DNA of 64,000 bases from Skeletonema tropicum. Lineage: Eukaryota > Bacillariophyta > Thalassiosirophyceae > Thalassiosirales > Thalassiosiraceae. The translations under genes and the position numbers were made by a program. The DNA lies in the NCBI GenBank assembly GCA_037178625.1, contig CM074148.1, positions 1,240,001 to 1,304,000 of the forward strand, in the 5' to 3' direction. How positions within the stretch are numbered: position 1 is the first letter of the stretch; each line of letters begins with the position of its first letter. Positions 22,640 to 32,449 of the stretch are shown in pieces. The notes beneath the pieces were generated by a model. That model searched no databases and had not been told where the DNA came from. It saw only the letters and a program-made list of their open reading frames with translations.

Positions 22640-23205
22640 TAGATGGGCAGTTCTCAGCTCGTAGTGCTCGCTTCGTAGATGGGCAGAAGTTCTCAGCTTG
22701 CTGCGCTCGCTTCGAAGATTACAAATATCAACTCGCTGCTCTAAAATTAAAATAGATAATTACAAAGACAACGAAAATAGAAGTTAGTTTGATATGCAGA
22801 AGCAGGAAAAAATATCCACTCTCAAAACAAAAGTTACCAATGAAAATGAACCGACCAAACAGTAGATATGTAAGAAAATCTGTAGATTGCAGATCACAGC
22901 TCGCCTCATAGAAGGCAGATCTCAGCTCGCTGCTCTCGCCTCGTAAATGGCAGATCTCAGCTCGCAGTGCTCGCCTTGTAGATGGCATACCTCATGCTCG
23001 CAGTGCTCGCCTCGTAAGTAGATGGCATACCTCAAGCTCGCAGTGCTCGCCTCGTAGATGGCAAACCTCAGCTCGCACTGCTCAAGCTCGCAGTGCATCT
23101 ACCTCAGCTCGCACTGCTCGCCTCGTAAGTAGATGGCAGACCTCAAGCTCGCACTGCTCGCCTCGTAGATGGCAAACCTCAGCTCGCACTGCTCGCCTCG
23201 TAGGT
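22640..23205. repeat. Degenerate minisatellite
   Basis: At least ten irregular copies of a ~35-45 bp unit built from CTCGCCTCGTAGATGGCA and CCTCAGCTCGCACTG. Copies are best preserved from 22900 to 23205 and thin out to the left. Spacing varies and the units abut without unique spacers. Confidence 0.8.
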
Positions 23206-23209
23206 GGTG

Positions 23210-24700
23210 CATAGATCAAACCTCATTATGTGCTGCTGAGTTAGAGGACTATGATCTTTTGACGGGTTGCGTTGAGCTGCTGTTTCGGCACATGTTGAAG
23301 TAAAGACCTTCACAGCTGCTTCGGTTAGCAAACGCTGATAAGGTGTACTAACTACTTCTATCGGGCAGCGTTAGCAGATGAAGCGGTGGGCTGTGTTAAC
23401 ATGCAGAATATCTAAGATCCAACAACTGATCGATGTTCATGAAATCACAGCTTCGAATTTATGAGGATTATGGAATGATTGATGGAGTGATTTCACACGA
23501 TCGACTCTTATCTCTTATGTTTCGACAGCGACAGCGGGTTTGGTGGATGAAGTGCATGCTCTCGGTCTCGGCATTTTTCTCAGGCTGTGGGCTTCGCCTG
23601 AGTTGGGGGCGAGAAAGAGGAGAGAAAAAGAGGAGGCAAGTTCGTGGTCGCAGTTCATATGCAACAATTCTATCACAGAATGCAATGAATCGTCACCATT
23701 CTTCTCGAATTGGTGACTGCAGTATCATCTAAATCAACTAGAGTCTACGACTAGATTTAATACCCACAAGCAAGAGTCGATACGAGAGGAGTATGCTAGT
23801 ATTTCGCATCCAATAGGGACTCAGCTATTATAGTAAGGCTTGAACTTTGTTACATTTCTATCAGCATCGCCTGCAATTGGCTTGTATCATCATCTAATCT
23901 TGTTGCTAATGAAGACTCTGTTTGCTGTTGAATCTTCAACGAGTTGTACACTGCTGCCCGTCAAGAGTTGAATAGTATGTGTATTGCTTTCGTCGCTCAA
24001 ATATTATGCATCGGTACATAGCACACTCTTGAACCTTCCCCGTCGCCACCAAGACTCCATATAGCATAAATATACTATTCTCATATATTGTTGGTGTTGG
24101 TGTTCATAGAAGATGCTGCTTGTTGCGTGTGGATGCATTTTGCTATGAGATGTGCCCGCTTCCGTACCATCCAACAAGTGTGTTGGATGCACAAGACACA
24201 ACAGTCTCGACGCATCCATTGATGAATACAATGAATATGCTTCATTGCTTGTGCCTTTTCTCGTTGGTTAGAGACGGCAACGTCGTTAGTCGTGTATGTT
24301 CTCATTGATGTCGAGCGACGATCAATATTTCGTTCATCACATGATGTGCGCTCCGTGCTCCTCACGCTTCCAGACGGCGAATCCAACCACACCACTTCAG
24401 AGACAGATTCAGCATGCTGTTATGAATATATATGCGTTTTGACTTGCAGTGGATAGCAGTGCAGCGTCCGATATGAAGCAAGTTGCCGATGTGCTATCAT
24501 TGTCTTTGCGACCGTCACATGTGACAGCTTTTACAATGTGCCGTGATCTGTCATATCACGCTCTTGGCGACAAATATTGCGTGGAGACAATCGCCAATGA
24601 ACTATTCCTCCGTTCTTCTGACTTGCACTTTTCGTGACCGTATGTGACCTGACTTACACCCCCCCGTGATCTTCTGACTTGCACCCCACAGCCTGAAAAC
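23210..24700. other. Intergenic stretch with one exon-like segment
   Basis: Only short frames are seen. The segment 24449-24637 follows a plausible 3' splice site (TTTTGACTTGCAG) and reads SDMKQVADVLSLSLRPSHVT and onward to a stop with decent protein character, but has no ATG. It could be a terminal exon fragment of a lost gene. Confidence 0.25.
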
Positions 24701-24716
24701 GTTGCCTCGCTCGGTC

Positions 24717-26277
24717 CAGGGCACATAAAAGAATGGGCTGAACCACAAAATTGAAAAAGTGGTGCCCTCTTTTTCATCTAGATAAATTTCCGTACTTATG
24801 CAAGCGTTTAGGGGGGCGCCCTTTCCATCCACACCACCGTGCGTGTTATCAAAATTCTGCACTCAAACCTCCTCAAAACACTTCGATGACATCTTCACCT
24901 GACGCTGTGCTAGTAAAAATTATGTCAATGGCTATGCCCATTTTATTTCTCGATCCGACGCATTTGCCTTCTATCATGCTATTGGACTATGAATCCGCCA
25001 TGTCGAGAAAATTAGGGGCATTCAGTCATTGTGCATTTGATGATGGCAACAGCACATCATCGGATGATCTCCGATCCACCGATGCATCATACCATTGTCG
25101 ACAAAGACGAGCGCTGCCGTCGACCCAACATCAACAACAGTTCAGGAAATTAATTAAGATCCCTCGCCATCGTCGGTAAGACAGGTTTAATTATCCCCAT
25201 CACTGTGCATCATTTTGTTGGAGCCGATCCACTGACACAAGCACATTTATATTTTTTTTAGCCGAGATCCACGGACACAACCATTTCCGACAAAGACAAA
25301 AACACGACAGAACTGATATCAACAGGAGCATCTGCTAATGAAGAAGACCCGCTGTCATCGTTGGCGGGATAATTGTATTTAAAATTGAATGTTTGCTTTG
25401 CTTAGTAAGAAACTTAAAAATGAGAGGTGAGTGCAAGAGAAGTTCTTAACATGTTATCACACTTTATTATGGATAGACTCACATTTATTGCACATTAAAT
25501 ATTATTAACTCTTCTTTGACTTTTTCGTATCTACTTCATTGGATGTGTTAGGTGGCTCGGGTGCTGGTCGCTTTTGATGTTTGCTGCTCTTATTCGTGTC
25601 CACGCTTGCTTTCAACTTTGATCTCAGAGACACGTCGTGCTTCGGACAATGCTCTTCCTTCCACTGACGGAAAACAACAGCAAACCTAGAATGAACAATC
25701 TTTTGCAGAATTATGCGGTACACTTCGTCTATTGCACCGCGCTGGAACGACATTGGGCTGGATTGACACAGGTTTACAAACTTGTGGCAAAGGTGCTTGT
25801 TGTCCATGACGAGACGCTTCCCCTCTCTAAAACAATTGCGCAGGTTTTGAGTCATGAGATCATGTGTGAAGGAATTGCGGACGACTTTCATTGCTTCCTT
25901 TCCCCAATCAAAGAAGTATTTTGAAACCAGTGTAAGTCCACCACAGTTCACCATTGCAATCAATGTTAGTGTCATAATACTTTGCCATATATTCTTCGTC
26001 TGCGTCTTCTTCCAACAATATCATTGACAACAGTAAGTGCCTCGGTCTCACAAAAATCCAAACCTCCCTCTCTAGAGGAGTATCAGATTTATTTGCATAC
26101 ATTTGACATGGCACGGGTTTAAACTTTACAAAGCGTGAAAATCTCAGAAACGCGAACAATCTCACAAGTTGTCTCCAATTGTGACAATGATTCTCAAGAA
26201 CAAGAATTAATGCTATCCCGGACCGTTGACAAAAGGTTTCTGAAAAACGAGAACCAACGCAACAATACCAGTGATAC
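24717..26277. mobile_element. Right-truncated DNA transposon of the CAGGGCACATAAAAGAATGG family
   Basis: Begins at 24717 with CAGGGCACATAAAAGAATGG followed by GCTG, identical to the ends of the complete element at 49178-51100. Downstream non-coding sequence (CTAGTAAAAATTATGTCAATG at ~24910) and the minus-strand gene also match that element. No right end was found; the sequence runs into the inverted end of the unit beginning at 26278, which may have truncated it. Confidence 0.6.
25505..26165 (-). pseudogene. Transposon-encoded unknown protein, frameshifted copy
   Basis: Two minus-strand frames join into one protein. The first runs from 26165 to ~25925 (EDADEEYMAKYYDTNIDCNG ... WWTYTGFK), and after a one-base shift the second continues YFFDWGKEAMKVVRNSFTHD to the stop at 25505. 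The conserved core around HSRFAVVFRQWKEEHCPKHD, and the Lys/Pro-rich C-terminus, match the ORF at 49983-50501. No known domain recognised. It is probably an accessory or transposase-related protein of this element family; both copies in the window are disrupted. Confidence 0.5.
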
Positions 26278-26734
26278 GTAGTTTACCGTAGCACAGAAAT
26301 AACCTAAAGCCCCACCTACCTACCTATCAATCGGTCGGTTAACCGGTACCCAACGCCCGTTTTAATCCCCAACGCCCATAATCCCAATAAGTATGTATTA
26401 AGTAGCCTGTAAGCTAGAGAGAGAGCTCACTTGTCTTCTTCTCCTTCTGTTGTCCTCTCCGTGTCGTGCCCTCTCTAGAGTAGCATGCGTGTAGATATCC
26501 GTAGGTTATGTCGCCTTAACGCCTTAGCGTTGAGAGGAAGACCCGTTTGGAGATATCCGTAAAATTTAACAGAAACCTATCTAACCGTATTGTGTGGTAG
26601 GTAGAAGATGACCTATCAGAACCATCACCGAACATAGAGCAGATGCATCAACCAAGCCAAAGCAACAATGCAAGCAGAGGCTCACTTCTTCCGTCTTTAG
26701 ATATGCAGCCGCCCAATACTTCCGACATCATATC

Positions 26735-28284
26735 ATGACATCTCCAACCTCAGCACTCCCCCCTCAGAAATTCCTTCCCTACGCAGCCATCCTCACGCTA
26801 GCCGCCAACACCATGAACGGACCGGGAATCACAACCCTACCCGATGTGGCCGTCGATGCCGGTCTATTTCTTTACGTCGTATTGATCACTGGATGTGTTC
26901 TAATGGCGAGCTATGTCTGCCGTCGCATGGTGTTTGCCATGTGGAGCTCGCTATCGTTTTATAATGGCGGGACAGCAGCTACAGCCTATCCTCAACCTAT
27001 ACTTGAAAAAACTTCCTTTGTTGGACAATCCCTCGAAGCATATGGCAAACAGGCCAGTGTCTACGCTGCATTGACCATGGTAGCATCGGCACTATGTCTC
27101 GCATTGGCGCAAATGATGCTCTGTGCGGCCATATTGGATGGTATGTTGGTATCTACCACGGGACATAGTTGTGCTCTCGGCTTACCCACCAACTCCAACT
27201 CGTCTTGGATTCACTGCACAAGTCATTCAAGTATGAAGCCCTATGCAGGATCAGGTGCTCCCACATCGATAATTAGTGTTGGGACAGTGATTGCTGCGGC
27301 GTTTTCGGTGGGGATGGGTACGGTTGATTTAGATGAGATGATGGGCGTGCAGTATTCGTTATTTGCGTGTTTGATTGTTAGTTGTGTTAGGTTTGCGTAT
27401 GTGTTGAGAAAGATGTCGGTTGGGTTGAGTGACTTGGACGATATGGATATGACCGCTGCAGTTAATGTTGTAGAGGGGGGCAGTGATACTGACCAAACTG
27501 AAGAAGCTCTATCATGGTTTGTTGGACCCAATCCATTTAGTACAGTTGGACCCATCATGTTCAACTTTGCCTTTGTCGTTACTGCTCCACCTCTAGTTGC
27601 CATGGCAAAGAAGGAAACTATAGCCTACAAGGCTTTGGGTATGGCTTGCGTGGCGATGGGAGTCTTGTACACGATGGTGGGATGTTTCGGCGCTCCCGTG
27701 GCCAATGCTGTTCGCAACGGGTTGATTGAGGGAGGAGATGATACCAACTTGTTATCATTGATTTTGCTCAGTGGTAACGTGGAAGGTGGTGCGGGTGGAC
27801 GCCCATCCATGATTGATTTGTTCTGCATTGGCACATTTGGTTTGTCCACCGTTGCATCCGTACCGGTGTATTGCCTCTTGGCGAAGGATACACTCGTGAA
27901 TGATGCTGGAGTTGCTCCGATGCCTGCCTTTCTTTTGTCGAATGTGCTCCCCTGGATATTGGTTGCGTTGACGTACAATGCGGCTTTCTTTGAAGCGTTT
28001 GTGAACTGGAGTGGGCTATTGATTCTAGGATATTCCAACTTTTCGTTACCACTCTTGTTGGATGTCAAGTTGAAGAAGGTTCGATCGTTGTTGTTGCCGA
28101 AGGGTAGCTTGTTAACAACTTCTTCATCGGAGGAAGAAGGCAATGTTACAAGTGCGGTATTCTCTTTCTTGACGGCGACTATTTCTGCCGTGATTGCAAT
28201 TTTCTAGTATCACCAATTCATTGGCTATTGCGGGACTTTTATTTGGTGCTGTAATGATGGTATCCATGTGGCCGGGTCAAAAGA
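26735..28284 (+). pseudogene. Second copy of the amino-acid permease-like transporter, C-terminally truncated
   Basis: The open frame runs from ATG 26735 to a stop at 28207 (490 residues), nearly identical to 11706-13514. Two differences matter. First, the Ser/Thr-rich loop after helix 2 is deleted cleanly, joining YNGGTAATA directly to YPQPILEK, probably through a short CAGC microhomology. Second, a 4-bp insertion (TTCT) near 28202 causes an immediate stop after AVIAIF and removes the last ~26 residues, which contain the final helix. The original tail is still present downstream to 28284. Homology to the parent begins at the ATG and does not extend upstream, so the promoter is not the parental one. 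Function is doubtful. Confidence 0.75.
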
Positions 28285-28383
28285 GTTAGACGCGTTTCTC
28301 TTTTTTGGAGAGAAGATGCTTGATTCTCAAGACTTGGAGTGGATGATGGGTTGGGTACATAACGTGGGGGGCGAAGAGATGAG

Positions 28384-29368
28384 TCAGTGTGATCTAACAG
28401 ACTATGGCCGGTGGTTGCAGTGGCTGGTCGCCTATGGGGTTTAGAAATGCCATGTAGGCCATAGGGGGTGCAGGATAGGTGTTATGGGATTTAGGAAAAT
28501 GTGAAGAGGGTCTTTAGAATACATAGCCTCAAATACTAGTGTCCTAAATTATTTGTCGTATGTAGAAATTGTGCGTGCGGCGGCGGGAACAAGCTTCTTA
28601 CTCCTAACGCTGTGAGTCACGAGTCACGAATATACGGGACTTGAGCCGCTCCTAGGACGGATAACTCTACTTAGCCTTCTGAAGAAGCTTGGATAGTTGC
28701 ATCTGGTAGGCAGGGGGACAGGCTAGGCTATCTACTCCGTCCCCACCGAAAAAATACCTGGGTATCAGGTATTTTTGGGTATGGGTGTAACTACTTATTG
28801 AGTACATACATACCTGATCGATTTCTGTATGGGTACGTACCTGATACATAAGCACCTAAGTAACTACTTTATGGGTACCTCAGTGGGTATTATTCACCAA
28901 CTTCCAGTACAGAGAACTTCTTTTATGACTTCACAGCCACGCGTATCGACCGCGCTGCTAATTTTGTTCACATCTCACCAAAACATGATCTGCGATGATT
29001 ATTTTTTTCTTAACCTCTCTCACAAGTCACTCGACCGATGAAAGATGTGCGTTTGCTCTGCACCCAGTAAACTGGATGGAAATATTTATAAATAATGTCA
29101 CAAGCACATAAGCACTGGTATTGGTTGTGCAGCTAGAGTCAGAAGAGACCACTAGGAACACTGGATATCATGGTACTACTATGCATTAGCAAGAAGAAGT
29201 GGGCTATTCTAAAAGAAGAGGTGATAGAGCATCGACGATGCGACGTCATCTGTGAGCATGAGAGGATCAACGACGGCAAGACCGTTGTTGCTACTTGACA
29301 CGTGTGAACAGGAAGCATGACTGTCGGAACGGTATCAGGTACAGTACCGGAGTCATAGTCCTGTGACA
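28384..29368. other. Right-hand filler of the TIR-bounded unit
   Basis: No gene seen. Contains GGTATCAGGTATTTTTGGGT and related GGGTA/TACC palindromic motifs at 28750-28880, and otherwise unremarkable sequence up to the right inverted end. Confidence 0.3.
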
Positions 29369-29589
29369 GGGCTTTAGGTTATTTCTGTGCTACGGTAAAC
29401 TACCTTGCGTACGCACGACAACGTGGCATGGGCGGGAGACCTGGCCCACGGCCAGCGCACGTTGTTCGTCAAAAAGGCCTCGAGGTTAACCCTACCTGGG
29501 GTTAACCCACGAAGGGGGGCGTTCGGAACGTAAAAAAACCACCTCGAGATAGAGAGAGAGGGAGCAGCAACTAAAACAATCTTTCTTAA

Positions 29590-29944
29590 GGTTTTGGGTA
29601 TTCGGCACTGCCGGATTTGCCGTTTTTCGGTGGCCATATTCGGCACTCCGGGCACTCGTCGGCACTCAGCTGTTTTCCTTATATCTTCGTCAATATTGGG
29701 TATTTTTTCATAATTAAAAATTTTTACATACTCTACTCGACTAGATCTATCCAAAACTGCGATAAAAAGGATGATTTTGTGATTATCTCTAGAAGAAAAT
29801 ATTTTTCGGCTCACCATTTCCAACTGGGAATGGCTATCAAATGGGATCGTCTACAACTGGGAATGACTATCAAATGGGACTTTTTACACCCCACTGCCGC
29901 ATGACTGCCGAATCTCGGATTTTGACTGCCGAATACCCAAAACC
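29590..29944. mobile_element. 355-bp MITE with TTAA target duplication
   Basis: The left end GGTTTTGGGTATTCGGCA (29590-29607) has an exact inverted copy at 29927-29944, and the unit is flanked on both sides by TTAA (29586-29589 and 29945-29948). The interior is AT-rich in the middle and carries several ACTGCCGA/TTCGGCA motifs near both ends. TTAA target sites are used by the piggyBac and Kolobok superfamilies. It has no coding capacity. Confidence 0.85.
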
Positions 29945-30074
29945 TTAATCTTTCTATTCTGCTGATAGACGGATGCAACATTTATTTGTCCAAAATCAAG
30001 CTTGCAAAGCTAATAGAGTAAGTAGGGATAGGCACCGACTGCACTAACCTTCATGCGTGCCTCTAGTTAGTAAA

Positions 30075-30782
30075 ATGAAGCGTCCCATTGCTATTTGTTC
30101 TATCATCGTCATCCATTTTTTGGCCACATCATGGATGTACCAATACCGCCAGCAGTACAATGTGGATAACGTGGATTACATAGAAAAGATACACTACGGC
30201 CCCAACCCAAATGCAACCACAGTTGTCATTATGTATGACACGAGAAGTCCATTGGTTAACGAAAGTAGTAGGAACTATACATTTTGGAAATGGGCGGCGA
30301 TGTTGAATTATGACTATGCTCGAAGAAACAATTATAATTTCATCTACATGTTGGATGAGAATGACAAAACTAAGGAATCCAGTGTGGCAAGTGATGGAGT
30401 CAACTCTTTTAACAAGAAGATTGAACAGTGCAAGTTGCAACTCCCTCACAAGAAGGCTGTTTCGCGGAGTGTACCATGGTGTAAGCTTCTTGCCATTGCT
30501 TCTGCTTTTGATGAGGGATATGAAATTGTTGTGTATATTGACAGTGATGCATTTTTTAAGAGCAATGCTCCATCCATTGAGAATATTGTCAACAAATATG
30601 GCGGATCAGGATTGGAGAAGCCGTTGTGGGTGCCAAACAACCGACCTTATGGTAGTAATGAACGGGGCAATAGTGGCATGCAGATATGGAATCAGTCACA
30701 TGCAACCTCACGTGCATTACTAAATCAGTGGTGGAAGTTAGATTTTAGTGCAAATGTTCATCCTTACGAACAAAAAGCATAA
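30075..30782 (+). CDS. Golgi-type glycosyltransferase-like protein (GT34-like), possibly 3' truncated
   Basis: The ATG at 30075 opens a 235-residue protein with an N-terminal signal anchor (IAICSIIVIHFLATSW) typical of type II Golgi enzymes. A conserved core follows: VVIMYDTRSPL, YARRNNYNFIYM, WCKLLAI, the DxD metal/nucleotide-sugar motif in VYIDSDAFF (DSD at 156-158), then NSGMQIWN and HPYEQ. This order matches nucleotide-diphospho-sugar transferases of the GT34 (galactosyl/mannosyl) kind. The frame stops at QKA just after HPYEQ, where related proteins usually continue. After that stop the same frame stays open to 30983. Either the 3' end is a pseudogene, or an unrecognised intron lies here. 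Confidence 0.6.
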   Translation: MKRPIAICSIIVIHFLATSWMYQYRQQYNVDNVDYIEKIHYGPNPNATTVVIMYDTRSPLVNESSRNYTFWKWAAMLNYDYARRNNYNFIYMLDENDKTKESSVASDGVNSFNKKIEQCKLQLPHKKAVSRSVPWCKLLAIASAFDEGYEIVVYIDSDAFFKSNAPSIENIVNKYGGSGLEKPLWVPNNRPYGSNERGNSGMQIWNQSHATSRALLNQWWKLDFSANVHPYEQKA

Positions 30783-31105
30783 GCCTGTCTTTCGCCCGTC
30801 TCAGAGGAACAAAACCTTTTTTTAGACACCTCCACCATGGCGGCCGTACTAACTAGCCCCGAATTTTATTTCCCCTATGGACAAGATATAGACAGAACCA
30901 ATGATACAGCCCTTTCGAGTGTGTTCGTGCGGGTCTTGAGTATGAAAGAATCATATAAATATCTTATTTCCTCGCCAAGATAAGCATTTTTGTCGGCCCA
31001 TAGTAATTACTGGACAAATTTGGCTAACAAACTCTAGCTTACAATGGAATCACTGTTTCTCGTAGGGCTGATGGAACCCAAACTAAATGAACAAGATTTA
31101 ACATC

Positions 31106-31570
31106 GTGAGATATAGCCGAAAACGATCCTATCGTCGTTTCCGACATAAAGTAGAGTACATGTGCCAGCCTATCGATCTCCCTACGGCCAAGTTACCATG
31201 GTGGGTGTGTGTGAAAAAATGGTTTTGTTCCTCTGAAGGTTTTGGCGGGTCAGGCTTATTGGCCCAGATGGATTGGATAAATAATCGGAATGATTATGCC
31301 CAAAAGAACAATCTAGGAGATTGTGGCATTGGAATATTGAACTTACCTTGGATGGACTCAAAGCAATGGAAGACATTACCAACTGTACATGTACCGAGCG
31401 ATGCCAAACACGAGCGAGACTCTCTAATGCTTGCTGAGTTGACTAAGATCCGATTCGTTTCATTCAATGAGCTTCAAGATTCGGTAAAAGTTTTTAATAA
31501 CACTCACATTGAGATGAAGATGAACAATGATTCAACTCCATTTGTTTGCAGAGGAGGACTAAGCTTTTAA
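31106..31570 (+). CDS. Unrecognised ORF downstream of the glycosyltransferase-like gene
   Basis: A 154-codon frame with good protein character from about MCQPIDLPTAKLPWW onward: a Trp-rich start, then GDCGIGILNLPWMDSKQW and a C-terminal helical region ending FVCRGGLSF. It has no signal peptide. It lies 320 bp downstream of the glycosyltransferase-like ORF in a different frame, so it could be the 3' exon of the same gene or a separate gene. No family recognised. A (CAA)n run and a G10 tract follow at 31620-31680. Confidence 0.35.
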   Translation: MRYSRKRSYRRFRHKVEYMCQPIDLPTAKLPWWVCVKKWFCSSEGFGGSGLLAQMDWINNRNDYAQKNNLGDCGIGILNLPWMDSKQWKTLPTVHVPSDAKHERDSLMLAELTKIRFVSFNELQDSVKVFNNTHIEMKMNNDSTPFVCRGGLSF

Positions 31571-31899
31571 GAAAGCTACTGCATTGGAACAAGCTCAAAC
31601 TTCCATGGGACCAATAGAAACAACAACAACAACAACAACAACATCACAATATCAAATTATGACTTTTGTTGGGGGGGGGGCGTCTAACAAGAAGCTACGA
31701 AAAAACAGTCTCCTGGAAGAAGAGACTGCAAGCATTTTTGTATCAAATTGTTTTTCCAATTTCAAGATGAAGTATATTTGAAGTATGGACAGCTAAAATA
31801 CCGATTATGTTCTTGCGTATACAACTACTTTTATTAGTATACAAGATCTTGGCTGTGTGCTGTGTCAATCAGCCTACCACCACATAATAATATTATTAT

Positions 31900-32241
31900 C
31901 GATTCCTCCTTTTACGAACACCTTTCTTCTGTATCGAACGGCCTACATTGGTACTTGTCTTCGAAAGTTCTTCAATGTAGAATACGATGCTCCCTTCGGA
32001 TTCATCTCACTTGCAGTCCCTTGGCCCACCCAAACTCCTCCGCACTACTCCAAACCAGATATCTTCCGTTCTACTGGTCGTATCAAAGCAATGATTGGTG
32101 ATTTAGAAAGCTCTTGTTGCGCTCTATCGATTGATTGTAGTTTCAAGGCCAAATATCAATCTTTTGTCAATGCACTCAACTCGACGATTTTTTCTTTTTT
32201 GGAAGATGCTTCATTCTCAAGACTTGGAGTGAAGATGGGTT
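31900..32241 (+). pseudogene. Gene fragment fused to transporter 3' flank, broken by copia insertion
   Basis: The open frame FFNVEYDAPFGFISLAVPWP ... DCSFKAKYQSFVNALNS is related to 13905-14290. It then passes directly into GGAAGATGCTTCATTCTCAA, which is the transporter 3' flank (13525-13572). The sequence is cut at GGGTT (32237-32241), the target site of the LTR element, and resumes at 44280. The order fragment-then-3' flank is reversed relative to the 13.5-14.3 kb locus, implying a rearranged or tandem duplication before the retrotransposon arrived. Confidence 0.5.
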
Positions 32242-32434
32242 TGTTGTTATTATGCAATGGGCAAGAAACACGTTAACTACAGTAGGCGTAACACGACATG
32301 GGAGTTAACATCGGTTTCAAGAAGTAAGTTAGATTAGACTACGATCGATGGTGGTGAGCCAATTCCTCAATGCATACACGTGTAGATTAGTACGAGGTAA
32401 CTCGGTCACGGATTGAGTCCCGTGTATTCCAACA
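32242..32434 (-). repeat. LTR (3' LTR in element orientation)
   Basis: 193 bp, TG...CA-bounded. It differs from the other LTR mainly by lacking a 7-bp TTTAGAT-type duplication and a 5-bp TATCG-type insertion. Very few substitutions separate the two, suggesting a fairly recent insertion despite the decayed pol. Confidence 0.85.
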
Positions 32435-32449
32435 CTCCCTCGTGGTGAG

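Larger units (their letters stand above)
26278..29403. mobile_element. TIR-bounded unit enclosing a transporter gene copy
   Basis: The left end GTAGTTTACCGTAGCACAGA (26278) and onward through AACCTAAAGCCC (to ~26312) is repeated in inverted orientation at ~29369-29403, about 35 bp, essentially perfect. A TA target duplication is possible (gTA|GTTTACC...GGTAAAC|TAcc), but a longer one is not seen. Inside is a copy of the amino-acid transporter coding region plus ~100 bp of its 3' flank. I see no transposase. It is best explained as a non-autonomous DNA transposon that captured a host gene (Pack-TIR-like), although insertion of the gene copy into a pre-existing element is also possible. Confidence 0.55.

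Noticed and set aside
22900..23205. Possible CRISPR-like array
   Set aside because: Repeats vary in length and sequence and there are no unique spacers; the context is eukaryotic. Treated as a minisatellite.
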